Origin: Tissierellaceae bacterium
Lineage (GTDB): Bacteria > Bacillota > Clostridia > Tissierellales > Tissierellaceae
Direction: 5' to 3'
Assembly (NCBI GenBank): GCA_018434075.1
Contig: JAHDQA010000119.1
Coordinates: 1 to 32,803 of the forward strand
Length of the DNA: 32,803 nt
The translations under genes and the position numbers were made by a program. A model generated the notes under the pieces. It saw nothing but the letters and a program-made list of their open reading frames with translations. It had not been told where the DNA came from and did not search any database. This document shows positions 18,402-27,677 of this stretch, piece after piece. Each line of letters begins with the position of its first letter. The stretch's first letter is position 1.

Positions 18402-18428
18402 TAAACAAAAAACCGGGAAACCCGGTTT
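18402..18428 (-). terminator. terminator after the S1-domain gene
   Basis: Perfect 8-bp stem AAACCGGG/CCCGGTTT (18410-18428) with a 3-nt loop, followed on the minus strand by TTTTGTTTAT. It lies 3 bp after the stop codon and just before tilS. Confidence 0.8.
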
Positions 18429-18430
18429 AA

Positions 18431-18847
18431 TCAATCGCTATATCCTGCTTTTTTGCTCCTCACTCCACTACTTTTTCTATTATCCCTCGTTTTCATTTGA
18501 TCTAGCTTTTCATTACTGTCTTTTAAGTACATGTTCAGCATATCCTCAAACGATAAATTCTTTTGTCTTTCATCAGACTTATGCCAGTCAATATCAGCTG
18601 GTTTTGACGTCTTTGGTTTAGCTTGTCTAATTGACAAACTGATCTTTCCATCATTTGAAATTGACAAAACTTTTACTTTGACTTTTTGGTCTTTTTTTAA
18701 GTAATCTGATACTTTTTCTACATAATCATGTGAAACTTCGGAAATGTGTACCAAACCACTCTTCCCATCAGGAAGCTGAACGAAAGCTCCAAAATTTGTA
18801 ATACCTGTTACAGTACCCTCAACTATTTCTCCTACAGATAGGGGCAT
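18431..18847 (-). CDS. S1-domain RNA-binding protein (YabR-like)
   Basis: At 138 residues it has one N-terminal S1 OB-fold (1-75: VGEIVEGTVTGITNFGAFVQ, GLVHISEVSHDYV, KVKVLSISNDGKISLSIRQ) followed by a charged, probably disordered tail rich in Lys, Asp and Ser. This matches B. subtilis YabR, found next to divIC. Precise function is not established; RNA or ribosome association is inferred from the S1 fold. ATG start with AAGGAGG. It has its own consensus promoter (18886-18914) and terminator, so it can be expressed separately. Confidence 0.9.
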   Translation of the reverse strand: MPLSVGEIVEGTVTGITNFGAFVQLPDGKSGLVHISEVSHDYVEKVSDYLKKDQKVKVKVLSISNDGKISLSIRQAKPKTSKPADIDWHKSDERQKNLSFEDMLNMYLKDSNEKLDQMKTRDNRKSSGVRSKKAGYSD

Positions 18848-18885
18848 AAATTAATTCTTCCTCCTTAGATTAATAATATATGATA

Positions 18886-18914
18886 AGTATATATCAGGAT
18901 TTATTAATTGTCAA
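18886..18914 (-). promoter_or_regulatory. sigma-A promoter of the S1-domain gene
   Basis: Consensus TTGACA (18914-18909), 17-bp spacer, TATACT (18891-18886). The 191-bp gap it sits in (18848-19038) also contains a 6-bp hairpin ATAGCG/CGCTAT at 18996-19011 and a CTAATT/AATTAG dyad at 18957-18972, with no coding sequence. Confidence 0.85.
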
Positions 18915-19038
18915 TCAATTATCTTAATCCTAAAGTACGCTTGCTTACTCATTAAGCTAATTAAAAAATTAGGAAGTATAAAGCTGATATAATTTATAGC
19001 GCTTACGCTATTTAATTTCTTAGTTGATTTGAATATCG

Positions 19039-19368
19039 TTATTTGTTGAAAATACTCTTCTCATCAATTTTATTTTTATCTATGTATATTATTTCCCTTG
19101 GCTTTACTAAGCCATATTCATCTCTTGCAACTTTCTCAACAAATGACAATGTTCCGCTTTGTTTTATTTGAGTATCTAAATCTGTGATTTCATTGTTCAA
19201 TTCTGATACTTCTTTCTCTAGCTTGGTCTTTTCTGCCATAAGATCTTTCTGTAAATTTTTCTGGTTAAAAAAAGTTATTGTAGTGTATATGGCTATAATT
19301 AAAATGAACAGATGATGAATCCTAAATCCTCTTTTTTTAATTTGTTTTTTTCTTTTGTTTTTAGACAT
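19039..19368 (-). CDS. divIC: septum formation initiator DivIC/FtsB-like
   Basis: Bitopic cell-division protein that partners with FtsL. The 109 residues comprise a very basic cytoplasmic N-terminus (KNKRKKQIKKR), one membrane helix (about 18-35, HHLFILIIAIYTTITFF), a coiled coil (about 38-72, with EKTKLEKEVSELNNEITDL) and the family's C-terminal VARDEYGLVKPREIIYI. ATG start with GGTGGTGAT. Located between rqcP and the yabR-like gene as in Bacillus and Clostridium, but without yabP and yabQ. Confidence 0.93.
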   Translation of the reverse strand: MSKNKRKKQIKKRGFRIHHLFILIIAIYTTITFFNQKNLQKDLMAEKTKLEKEVSELNNEITDLDTQIKQSGTLSFVEKVARDEYGLVKPREIIYIDKNKIDEKSIFNK

Positions 19369-19429
19369 ATAATCACCACCAAAATATTATATATAGAATT
19401 ATCTCATTTTTCTAAATTAATATCAATAA

Positions 19430-19672
19430 CTATTCTATTATTTTGTACATTTCTGTTGACTCAGCTTTAGAAACATTCTCTTTTACGTTCAATACCTCAA
19501 TTTTTAAGTTTTTATTTCCAAACTGTATTTCAACTATATCTCCAAGTTTCACTTCATCTCCTGCTTTAGCAACTTTTCCGTTTATATAAACTCTATTGCT
19601 GTCGCACGCTTCTTTGGCTATTGTTCTTCTTTTTATTATTCTTGAGTCTTTAAGAAATTTATCAATTCTCAT
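19430..19672 (-). CDS. rqcP: S4-domain ribosome quality control protein RqcP
   Basis: The 80 residues form a single S4 RNA-binding domain (MRIDKFLKDSRIIKRRTIAK, GDIVEIQFG), matching B. subtilis RqcP (formerly YabO), which helps RqcH add alanine tails to stalled nascent chains on the 50S subunit. ATG start with AGGAG. It lies directly after the HU terminator, so expression depends on read-through or on an unrecognised promoter. Confidence 0.92.
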   Translation of the reverse strand: MRIDKFLKDSRIIKRRTIAKEACDSNRVYINGKVAKAGDEVKLGDIVEIQFGNKNLKIEVLNVKENVSKAESTEMYKIIE

Positions 19673-19686
19673 ATTTTCACTCCTGT

Positions 19687-19717
19687 AAAAAAAATCAGGT
19701 CTAAGACCTGATTTTTT
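19687..19717 (-). terminator. terminator of the HU gene
   Basis: A 13-bp perfect stem (19689-19701 with 19705-19717), 3-nt loop, and a run of eight T on the minus strand. The HU stop codon is inside the ascending arm. The A-run on the other side makes it potentially bidirectional. Confidence 0.9.
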
Positions 19718-20015
19718 ATTTCTTTTTACCTTTTTTAGTTACATTTACGCTTTCTTTAAGAGCTTTCCCAGCTTTGAATACAGGTGCTTTTGAAGCTGGA
19801 ATCTTAATTACTTCTTCAGGATTTCTTGGGTTTCTACCTTCTCTTGCTTTTCTTTCTCTTACTTCAAATGTTCCAAACCCAACTAGTTGAACTTTGTCTC
19901 CTGCAACTAGAGCCTCTTCTACTGATTTCATGAATGCATTTAATGCTGATTCTGCGTCTTTTTTTGTGAGATTGCTCTTTTCTGCAATGCTAGCTATTAA
20001 TTCTGCTTTGTTCAT
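19716..20015 (-). CDS. hup: HU-family DNA-binding protein
   Basis: Histone-like nucleoid protein that binds and bends DNA as a homodimer. The 99 residues begin MNKAELIASIAEKSNLTKKD and include the conserved core GFGTFEVRERKAREGRNPRN, with the DNA-minor-groove beta-arm and PVFKAGKALKE. It ends in a Lys-rich tail (TKKGKKK). The ATG at 20015 has AAAGGAGGAG directly upstream; an 18-residue extension to 20069 would overlap mazG and has no site. Placement between mazG and rqcP is the clostridial arrangement; Bacillus keeps this gene elsewhere. Confidence 0.96.
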   Translation of the reverse strand: MNKAELIASIAEKSNLTKKDAESALNAFMKSVEEALVAGDKVQLVGFGTFEVRERKAREGRNPRNPEEVIKIPASKAPVFKAGKALKESVNVTKKGKKK

Positions 20016-20052
20016 TTTTACTCCTCCTTTAAATTTAACTAATTTTGAGTAA

Positions 20053-21534
20053 TTATTTAGTTGTGTCATCTAAGCGACTCTTTGCTTGATCCCACAATTC
20101 ATCTAACTCTTCTATAGTCATCTCAAGCAACTTTCTACCTTTTTTTTGAGCCAATTCTTCGACTACTCTAAATCTATCTATAAATTTATCAGTAGCTTTG
20201 TGTAGAGCAATCTCAGGATCGACTTTTAAAAATCTAGCTAAATTGACAATGGAAAACAATAAATCGCCCAATTCTTCTTCATAGCGCAATGAATCTTTTT
20301 CTCCATTTTCAATAAGCTCTAGAACTTCATCATATTCCTCAATTACCTTTTTCATTGGGCCATCTATATCATCCCAATCAAATCCCACTTCAGAAGCAAG
20401 TTTTTGAACTTTTTTACTTCTAATTAGGGAAGGAAGTTTAGGAATATTCTCCATTCTACCAGACAAAGTATCGATTGATCTAGAACCATACTTTATCATA
20501 TTCCAATTATATACTACTTTATCAGTATTTACCAGTGTTTTTTTTAAAAAAACATGAGGATGCCTTGTAATTAACTTGCTAGCAAGATTTGTTGTCACAT
20601 CAATTAAGTAAAAATCGCCATTTTCAGAGGCTATCTGGGTATGCAATAATACTTGTAGCATTAAATCTCCTAGTTCTTCAGCCAAATGATTAAAATTTTC
20701 TTCCTCTATCGCCTCTACTACTTCGTAAGCTTCTTCAATTAAGTTTTCTCTTAATGTAAAATGGTCCTGTGCTATATCCCAAGGGCACCCGTCTTTAGAA
20801 CGCAATTTTCTAACAATATCTACTAAGTTATTAAAATCATATATGCTAAATTCATCTTTATTTACTTTGAACACTACTAATGTGGTCAAAGCTCCAATAT
20901 TATTAGATCTATCTATATCCATGACTTTTATTTTTTCGATGAGTTCTTTGTCTTTTACACCTGCATAGTGTACTAAACTGACTTCGTACTCGTCACCATA
21001 AACTTCAGACAATACTAGTTTTACTTCAGAAGCCACTCTTTTATTGTATACCTGGCATATTATCAAATTAGAATTAATATCTAATTGTGTTGGTTTTAAT
21101 TCTAGTGCATCGATGACTTTTATTCCATCAATTGGATCTATTTTAAGAGAGGCTAAAATTGGTTCAATAAAGCTTTCACTTGGAACTATTTCTATTTCAA
21201 AAGTTCCATTAGATGCTTTTTCAATCAAATGAGAAACAGTTTTTTCTGCTACCATAGGGTGCCCAGGAACAATATAGTTAATTTCATCGTTGATTTTCAA
21301 CTCATAAAGTAACCTATCTACTATTTTCTCATACACTTTTTCAAAGCTCATTTCGCTCTCATATATATAATCCATGCTTATAAATGGTATGTTTTTATTG
21401 TGAAAAAACTCAATTGTAGGATGATTAACAGTTCTTAGTATGTTTTTGTTTCCACTTTGTATCTTTTCGATTGCACCCAATGTCAAAGAATCGATATTGC
21501 CACACCCAAGACCTATTATGTTGATTTTCTTCAT
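20053..21534 (-). CDS. YabN-like fusion: tetrapyrrole methylase domain plus MazG NTP pyrophosphatase
   Basis: The 493 residues combine an N-terminal SAM-dependent tetrapyrrole methylase-like domain (about 1-220, starting INIIGLGCGNIDSLTLGA, with YIVPGHPMVAEKTV) and tandem MazG domains. The first MazG repeat has GCPWDIAQDH and EEAYEVVEAI...EELGDLMLQV (about 240-315); the second has EEYDEVLELI and EEELGDLLFSIVNLARF (about 400-450). The EExxE/ExxD metal motifs are intact, so nucleotide pyrophosphohydrolase activity is expected; the role of the methylase domain is unclear. The ATG at 21534 follows GGAGG. It is 13 bp after the flippase gene. Confidence 0.93.
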   Translation of the reverse strand: MKKINIIGLGCGNIDSLTLGAIEKIQSGNKNILRTVNHPTIEFFHNKNIPFISMDYIYESEMSFEKVYEKIVDRLLYELKINDEINYIVPGHPMVAEKTVSHLIEKASNGTFEIEIVPSESFIEPILASLKIDPIDGIKVIDALELKPTQLDINSNLIICQVYNKRVASEVKLVLSEVYGDEYEVSLVHYAGVKDKELIEKIKVMDIDRSNNIGALTTLVVFKVNKDEFSIYDFNNLVDIVRKLRSKDGCPWDIAQDHFTLRENLIEEAYEVVEAIEEENFNHLAEELGDLMLQVLLHTQIASENGDFYLIDVTTNLASKLITRHPHVFLKKTLVNTDKVVYNWNMIKYGSRSIDTLSGRMENIPKLPSLIRSKKVQKLASEVGFDWDDIDGPMKKVIEEYDEVLELIENGEKDSLRYEEELGDLLFSIVNLARFLKVDPEIALHKATDKFIDRFRVVEELAQKKGRKLLEMTIEELDELWDQAKSRLDDTTK

Positions 21535-21546
21535 AGAAACCTCCAA

Positions 21547-23148
21547 CTACAGATATTTATCTGCTATAGCTAATATTTTTTCATTTTTTGTCATTAATAA
21601 AATGTCTTCTTTTGTTATAGTTTTTGTCATAAATAAAGCAACTACATAGGAAATAACTCCTAACACAACTGCGGTCAATGTAGATATTGAATTTCCTGCT
21701 AAAAGATGCACTAAGTAATATCCTGAAGCAGCAAATATCGACATTATAATAGAAGAAATAAAGGGTTTAATGAATATGTCCTTTAAATCCAGATGGATTT
21801 TGCCTTTAGTTATTACATATCTAAGATTCAGCAACGATGCTATTGCATATGCCGTGACGGTACTAATTGCAGCTCCGTTTATGTTTATTGCCGGTATTGC
21901 TGTCAAAGTGTAAGTAAGCAAAACTTTAGCTAAAGCTCCAATAAATAAATTTCTTACCGGTATGAAAGGCTTTCCAAGCCCTTGAATAATGGCTGTCAAA
22001 GACTGAACTAAAGTTAAAAAAACCACTCCCAATGATAAATATCTAAGTATTTTCCCTGTGCTGACTATAACTTGTTCTGTGTTGCTAAAATACAAAAGCC
22101 TTATTATTGGTTCAGCTAGCACAAATATACCTAATGCACAAGGCAATCCTATTAGCAAAGTAATTCTTATTCCAGATGATATTGTTGCATTTAATTCTTC
22201 TTTTGAGTCCTTTGCTTTAAGCGATGAAATTGCGGGCACTAAGCTCATTGCTATTGCCATTGAAAAAACTTGTGGTAAATTTATGAGAGTCTGTGCCATG
22301 CCTTTTAATTGGCCATATAAAGCATTTGATTCTTGCTGTGTAAAAGATATTGACTGAAGTCTTCTCAATACTAAACTTGCATCTATAGCATCCATTATCG
22401 GAGCAATTGCAGAGCCTATTGTTATTGGTATTGCTATCAATAACAAATCTCTTATTATGCTTTTTGCAGGGTATTCCTTGGCTTCAATCGTCTTATGGGA
22501 TTCTCTTTTTATAGTATCTCTAAATAAATAATATATAAACACAATACAAATCGTTCCAAATATTGCTCCTACTGAGCCTCCAAGCGATGCGCCTCCTGCA
22601 GCTATTGGAATACCCTTGTCTAGCAATATTACTGTCAACGTAAGCCCAAACACCACTCTGAAAAGTTGTTCCACAATCTGTGATAGAGCTGTTGGCACCA
22701 TGTTTTGCCTGCCTTGGAAAAAGCCTCTAAAAGCTGACATTATAGGCACAAACAAAAGTGCTGGTGTCAATGCAATAAGTGCATAATAAGCATTTGGGTT
22801 CCCCAAAAAATAAACTATTTTTTTAGCGAAAATCAATAGAATTGACGAAGTCAATACTCCGGCAATTGCCATTACAGTTAGTGCAGTCTTAAATACCTTC
22901 TGTGCGTTTGAATAATCTCCTAAAGCTCTCTTTTCTGATACGATCTTAGCTACAGCTACTGGAATACCAGAAGTTGAAATTGTAAGCAATAATACATAAA
23001 ACGGGTATGCTGTCTGGTAATATCCCATCCCCTCAGCTTTAATTATATTTGACAAAGGGATTCTATAAATAGCACCTAATATTTTTACAATAACCCCTGC
23101 CATACCTAAAATAGCAGCGCCTTTTACAAAGCTGTTTTGTTTAGACAT
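21547..23148 (-). CDS. MurJ/SpoVB-type lipid flippase (YabM-like)
   Basis: The 533-residue polytopic membrane protein of the MOP superfamily has about 14 hydrophobic segments, beginning FVKGAAILGMAGVIVKILGA and including AFRGFFQGRQNMVPTALSQ, typical of the polysaccharide-exporter/MurJ branch. It probably flips a lipid-linked cell wall precursor. Position between the parvulin lipoprotein and mazG matches B. subtilis yabM and clostridial spoVB paralogues. Whether it serves vegetative wall synthesis or spore cortex cannot be told from sequence; the absence of neighbouring spore genes favours a vegetative role. ATG start with AGGAGG. Confidence 0.88.
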   Translation of the reverse strand: MSKQNSFVKGAAILGMAGVIVKILGAIYRIPLSNIIKAEGMGYYQTAYPFYVLLLTISTSGIPVAVAKIVSEKRALGDYSNAQKVFKTALTVMAIAGVLTSSILLIFAKKIVYFLGNPNAYYALIALTPALLFVPIMSAFRGFFQGRQNMVPTALSQIVEQLFRVVFGLTLTVILLDKGIPIAAGGASLGGSVGAIFGTICIVFIYYLFRDTIKRESHKTIEAKEYPAKSIIRDLLLIAIPITIGSAIAPIMDAIDASLVLRRLQSISFTQQESNALYGQLKGMAQTLINLPQVFSMAIAMSLVPAISSLKAKDSKEELNATISSGIRITLLIGLPCALGIFVLAEPIIRLLYFSNTEQVIVSTGKILRYLSLGVVFLTLVQSLTAIIQGLGKPFIPVRNLFIGALAKVLLTYTLTAIPAININGAAISTVTAYAIASLLNLRYVITKGKIHLDLKDIFIKPFISSIIMSIFAASGYYLVHLLAGNSISTLTAVVLGVISYVVALFMTKTITKEDILLMTKNEKILAIADKYL

Positions 23149-23172
23149 CTATTTATCCTCCTGGATGAATTA

Positions 23173-24093
23173 CTATAAATTATCATAATAATTTTTTATC
23201 TTTGCTTCGTTTTTTAGTTCAGTTACGTATTCAATGTATTTATTATTTTTTATCTCTAGGACTACATCATCTTTTAAATCATCAAAAGATTCTTTCACAT
23301 CCGTCAATTTTATGATAAAAAATCCGTTTGATGCAGATATTACATCGGTGATTTCTCCAACCTTTAGACCTTTTATATAATCGTCTAAAACTGGATCTTG
23401 TCCTTTTCTAATATATCCTACATCTCCACCTTGTATAGCTGAAATACTATCTTTTGACTCTATTTTAGCAAGTTCTTCAAAACTTTCGCCATTCTTTAGC
23501 CTATTCAATATCTCATTGGCTTTTTGTTCATCTTCCAAGTAAATTTGGCTTAATCTGTACTTTATGATTTCATCTTTGTGTTTATTATAATAATCTTTGA
23601 TTTCAATATCGTTAATATTTAATGTCTCAAAATAGTGATCCCTATGTTTGTTGACCATTAGCTCTGATTTTTGAAGTTTTTCAACATCTTCCCAACTTAT
23701 TCCAATTTTCTCTATGAAATCGCTAAATTCATTTCTAACTTCGCCTAGTGATTCTTCCATGTATTTTTCTAACTCTTGACTTGTTATTGTAAAACCAGAT
23801 TTATTGAAATCTTGCTCTATGATTTTCTCAAGTATCAGTTTATCATAAATATCTCTTTTTAATTTATCTTCATACGTCTTATCATCTGATGATTTTTCAT
23901 AAAGCGCTTCTTCTCCATTTTGAAATACAAATAAAGCTTTGTAAATTTCGTATTCGCGATTATATTCATCAATAGATATTTCTTCTCCATTCACTATTGC
24001 AACTACTCCATCTTTGCTACTAGAACAGCCTGATAATAATGCAATGAATAGGAAAGATATTGCAAGTACTTTTATTATACTCTTCTTTTTCAA
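23173..24093 (-). CDS. peptidylprolyl isomerase lipoprotein, SurA/PrsA-like
   Basis: Extracytoplasmic foldase. The 306 residues start with a lipoprotein signal peptide (KKKSIIKVLAISFLFIALL) and lipobox LSGC, with lipidation at Cys23. A SurA-type chaperone helix region (about 30-165) follows, then a parvulin domain (about 170-280: YRLSQIYLEDEQKANEIL, GGDVGYIRKGQ, ISASNGFFIIKLTD). TTG start at 24093 with GGGAG 7 nt upstream. It lies 16 bp after mfd, its usual clostridial position. In spore formers spoVT normally follows; here the flippase gene starts after only 24 bp. Confidence 0.92.
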   Translation of the reverse strand: MKKKSIIKVLAISFLFIALLSGCSSSKDGVVAIVNGEEISIDEYNREYEIYKALFVFQNGEEALYEKSSDDKTYEDKLKRDIYDKLILEKIIEQDFNKSGFTITSQELEKYMEESLGEVRNEFSDFIEKIGISWEDVEKLQKSELMVNKHRDHYFETLNINDIEIKDYYNKHKDEIIKYRLSQIYLEDEQKANEILNRLKNGESFEELAKIESKDSISAIQGGDVGYIRKGQDPVLDDYIKGLKVGEITDVISASNGFFIIKLTDVKESFDDLKDDVVLEIKNNKYIEYVTELKNEAKIKNYYDNL

Positions 24094-24109
24094 ATAACCA
24101 CTCCCTCTA

Positions 24110-27100
24110 TCAATCTTTTTGTCTACTATTTATACTGTCAATTATCTGAATTAATTCTAAAGTAGATTTCAAAATATCTTTTTTAACTTTTATTGTTATA
24201 TTCGCATTTTTTGTTAAATTAAAGAAAACATTGTTTTTATATTTGTCAGTCAACTTCGTAATGAGTTCTAAAGAAATATTGTTGACATTTGCAAAGTTTA
24301 CCATTATGCCTTTATCAATTTGCTCAACATTTGTTATGTTATTTTTGCTTGCTAAATATCTGATATATGAGATTGTGATTAGATTGAAAACAGGCTGTGG
24401 TATGTCTCCAAATCTATCTATTAACTCATCAGTTAATTCATCAATATCTTCTTTGCTCTCAACGGATGAAATTTTTCTATACATCTCAATTCTTTGTTCT
24501 TCTTCTTCTATATAGAATGAGCTTATATACGCATCTAATTTCAAATCTATCGTAGTATCTATTTTCTCTATTACGCTAACTCCTTTAACCTTTTGAACTG
24601 CTTCTTGCAAATATTTGATGTAGAGGTCATAGCCAACATTTTCAATATGCCCGTGTTGACTTAAGCCAAGTAAATTTCCAGCTCCTCTGATCTCTAAATC
24701 TCTCATCGCAATCTTGAATCCAGCTCCAAACTCTGTAAAGTCTTTAATCGCTTTTAGCCTTTTCTGCGCTACTTCGCTTAGAACTTTATCTCTTTGATAC
24801 ATCAGATATGCATAGGCAAGTCTATTTGTTCTTCCAACTCTTCCTCTAAGTTGATACAACTGAGATAGACCTAGTTTATCAGCATCGTGAATTATTATAG
24901 TGTTGACATTTTGAATGTCCATTCCAGTTTCAATAATTGTAGTACAAACTAAAACATCAATTTCATTGTTGATGAAATCAATCATAACATTTTCCAATTG
25001 TCTTTCTGTCATTTGGCCATGCGCTACGCCAAAGCTTGCCTCTGGGACTAGTTGCTCGAGTTCATACGCTATTTTATCGATGGATTCAACTCTGTTATAT
25101 ACATAATAGACCTGTCCGCCTCTTGAGATTTCTTTAAGAATTGCTTCTCTAATCAATGCCTTGTTTAACTCAGATACATATGTTTGAACTGGATACCTTT
25201 CCTCAGGCGGTTCATCAATTACAGACATGTCTCTAATCCCGATTAAACTCATATTTAAAGTTCTCGGAATTGGTGTTGCGCTTAATGTCAAGCAATCTAC
25301 ATTTTCTTTCAGTTTTTTTAGAGCTTCTTTGTGTTTTACTCCAAATCTTTGTTCTTCGTCTATGATCAACAATCCTAAGTCTTTGAATACAACATCTTTT
25401 GATAAAATCCTATGAGTACCTATGACTATATCGACAGAGCCCTTCCTTATCATAGACAAAGTGTTTTTAATTGATTTAGATGTGCTAAATCTACTTAGCA
25501 ATCCTATTTTTACAGGAAAATCAGAGAATCTTTCAATTATAGTATTGTAATGTTGCTGTGCCAATATTGTAGTTGGAACTAATATTGCCACTTGTTTCCC
25601 GTCCATTACAGCCTTAAAAGCAGCTCTTAAAGCAACTTCCGTCTTTCCATACCCTACGTCTCCACATAAAAGCCTGTCCATAGGTCTTGGTTTCTCCATA
25701 TCTGCTTTGATTTCCTCGATTGCTCTCAATTGACCTTCTGTCTCTTCATATGGAAAACTGTCTTCAAATTGTTTCTGCCATGGCGTGTCAGGAGAAAACG
25801 CATAGCCCTCTATGTTTTCGCGCTTTGCATAGAGTTCAACAAGATCTTTTGCCATTTCTTCAATTGCTTTTTTTGTTTTATTTCTTTTTTTAATCCATTC
25901 AATGCTGTTTAGGCTGTCTACCTTAGGTAAACCGGCATCTTTGGCTGTATATTTCTGAATCATGCTCATTTGGTCAATTGGCAAGTATAGCTTGTCTTTG
26001 CCTCGATATGCAATTGATAGATAATCTTTTTTTACTCCATCGACATCGAGTTGTACTATGCCTAAATATTGACCAATACCGTGGTTTTCATGGACTACAT
26101 AATCTCCTACATTTAAATCCCCTAAAGATATTGCATCATTTGCCTTCGTTTTATTTTTCTTAGCTTTTTTAGTTTTCTTGCTACTGCCTAATATATCTTT
26201 ATCGCTTATAAGCGTAAATTTCACATTTTCATATTCAAATCCTTTTTCTAAGCTCCTAGGAATTATAAAAATTTGTGATGATTGAATGATATTATCTTCA
26301 TCTTCAATTACGGATGCATTAATTGAAGAATCGCTAAGTTGAGTTTTCAATCTGTTTGCTCTTTCAAGAGTACCAGAGAAAATCAATGTCTTATAACCAC
26401 GATACATATATCTTTTTAAATCTTCAATAAGAAAATTGAAATTATTAGCATAATACGAGCCCTGCTTAGCTGAAATCTGATAAATTGCTTTTGGTGGAAA
26501 ATCATTGTCTTGTTTTAAGAAAAAGCTCGTCGTGATTATATTTTTATCTTTTAAAGCTCGAAGAAACTTTAAATAATCGTAGTTTAAATACAAATGAGAA
26601 TTAAGTATTTCTCCAGTTTCAAATAGCTCTAGCAATTCAGAATTTTGTATATCCCTATTTGTTTTGATCTTTTCTTCAATGCTTTTGACTTCGTCTAGCA
26701 ATACGATGCTATCTGGAGAAAAATAATCAGTTATGCCGCCTCTTATGCTCTCATCTATATAGGGTAAAATCAAATCTATATTTGCTACATCGCTATTATT
26801 GTCTAAAATCTCTAGTATATGATTATACTTATTTATAGCCATTTCACTTGCCTTCGAATTTTTAACTCTGTTCATATGTTTATTTAAATCTTTTTCCAAA
26901 TTCGCAGCAATATTTTTTTTCTGGATTTCAGATAAAATGATTTCTTTTGCAGGAATAACCTCTAAATTATCCAAATTGTCGATAGTTCTTTGAGAAATGA
27001 CATCAAAATACCTTATGGAGTCTACTTCATTATCAAACAATTCAATTCGGAATGGATATGAATAATTTGGCGAGAAAATATCTACAATCCCGCCTCTTAT

Positions 27101-27628
27101 GCTGAATTGGCCTTTGCCTTCCACTTGATTTACTCTCTCATAGCCTAACTGAACCAATTTATCCTGTAATGATCTTAATTCTATAGAGCTATTTAGATCT
27201 ATACGGATTATAGAATTCTCAAATATTTTCCTGTTGATCAAGATATCAAATACGCTTTGTGCACTTAATGCCAATATTATTTTGTCCCCATTCACTAGTC
27301 TGTTTAGAATTCTCAATCTTTCATGTGAAATTTGGTTGCTTAATGCCTCAATGTCATAAAACATCATTTCTTTTTTTGGAAAATACTCTGCGTCACCATA
27401 ACTTGACATAGCTTTTATATTTTCGACTAGTTTCTTAGCTCTAGTTTCCTCTGCTGTAATAATAATTATTTGTCTATTTAAATGTCTATTAAGAGCATAT
27501 ACAAAATGGGAGTGATTTTCTTCAATCAATCCATGTATCATAATTGGAAATTCATGATTTACAATGCTCTCATTCAATTTTTTATATGAATCCAAATTCA
27601 GCAATGGATCAATTAAAATGTCTCTCAT
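24110..27628 (-). CDS. mfd: transcription-repair coupling factor Mfd
   Basis: Removes RNA polymerase stalled at DNA lesions and recruits UvrA. About 1172 residues, normal for the family. In order: an N-terminal UvrB-like module, the CarD-like RNAP-interacting domain (about 500-560, VGDYVVHENHGIGQYLGI), a RecG-like SF2 translocase with Walker A GDVGYGKTE (about 655) and the DEEQ box IDEEQRFG (about 757), motif VI QLRGRVGRTNRLAYAY, and the C-terminal TRCF domain. The ATG at 27628 follows GAGGG; the GTG six codons earlier precedes that site. It lies downstream of a hairpin that separates it from pth. Confidence 0.97.
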   Translation of the reverse strand: MRDILIDPLLNLDSYKKLNESIVNHEFPIMIHGLIEENHSHFVYALNRHLNRQIIIITAEETRAKKLVENIKAMSSYGDAEYFPKKEMMFYDIEALSNQISHERLRILNRLVNGDKIILALSAQSVFDILINRKIFENSIIRIDLNSSIELRSLQDKLVQLGYERVNQVEGKGQFSIRGGIVDIFSPNYSYPFRIELFDNEVDSIRYFDVISQRTIDNLDNLEVIPAKEIILSEIQKKNIAANLEKDLNKHMNRVKNSKASEMAINKYNHILEILDNNSDVANIDLILPYIDESIRGGITDYFSPDSIVLLDEVKSIEEKIKTNRDIQNSELLELFETGEILNSHLYLNYDYLKFLRALKDKNIITTSFFLKQDNDFPPKAIYQISAKQGSYYANNFNFLIEDLKRYMYRGYKTLIFSGTLERANRLKTQLSDSSINASVIEDEDNIIQSSQIFIIPRSLEKGFEYENVKFTLISDKDILGSSKKTKKAKKNKTKANDAISLGDLNVGDYVVHENHGIGQYLGIVQLDVDGVKKDYLSIAYRGKDKLYLPIDQMSMIQKYTAKDAGLPKVDSLNSIEWIKKRNKTKKAIEEMAKDLVELYAKRENIEGYAFSPDTPWQKQFEDSFPYEETEGQLRAIEEIKADMEKPRPMDRLLCGDVGYGKTEVALRAAFKAVMDGKQVAILVPTTILAQQHYNTIIERFSDFPVKIGLLSRFSTSKSIKNTLSMIRKGSVDIVIGTHRILSKDVVFKDLGLLIIDEEQRFGVKHKEALKKLKENVDCLTLSATPIPRTLNMSLIGIRDMSVIDEPPEERYPVQTYVSELNKALIREAILKEISRGGQVYYVYNRVESIDKIAYELEQLVPEASFGVAHGQMTERQLENVMIDFINNEIDVLVCTTIIETGMDIQNVNTIIIHDADKLGLSQLYQLRGRVGRTNRLAYAYLMYQRDKVLSEVAQKRLKAIKDFTEFGAGFKIAMRDLEIRGAGNLLGLSQHGHIENVGYDLYIKYLQEAVQKVKGVSVIEKIDTTIDLKLDAYISSFYIEEEEQRIEMYRKISSVESKEDIDELTDELIDRFGDIPQPVFNLITISYIRYLASKNNITNVEQIDKGIMVNFANVNNISLELITKLTDKYKNNVFFNLTKNANITIKVKKDILKSTLELIQIIDSINSRQKD

Positions 27629-27651
27629 ACTATCCCTCTTTAACACCTTAA

Positions 27652-27670
27652 GCCCAGGTATTACCTGGGC
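27652..27670 (-). terminator. hairpin between pth and mfd
   Basis: GC-rich 8-bp stem GCCCAGGT/ACCTGGGC with a 3-nt loop, 7 bp after the pth stop. It is followed on the minus strand by TTAAGGTG, with no real T-tract, so it may be an attenuating or processing hairpin and not a full terminator. Confidence 0.5.
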
Positions 27671-27677
27671 GAGTAAG

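Noticed and set aside
18848..19038. Remnant of spoIIE, yabP or a tRNA in the 191-bp gap
   Set aside because: No ORF, no cloverleaf and no similarity to these genes can be read; only a promoter and two short dyads are visible.
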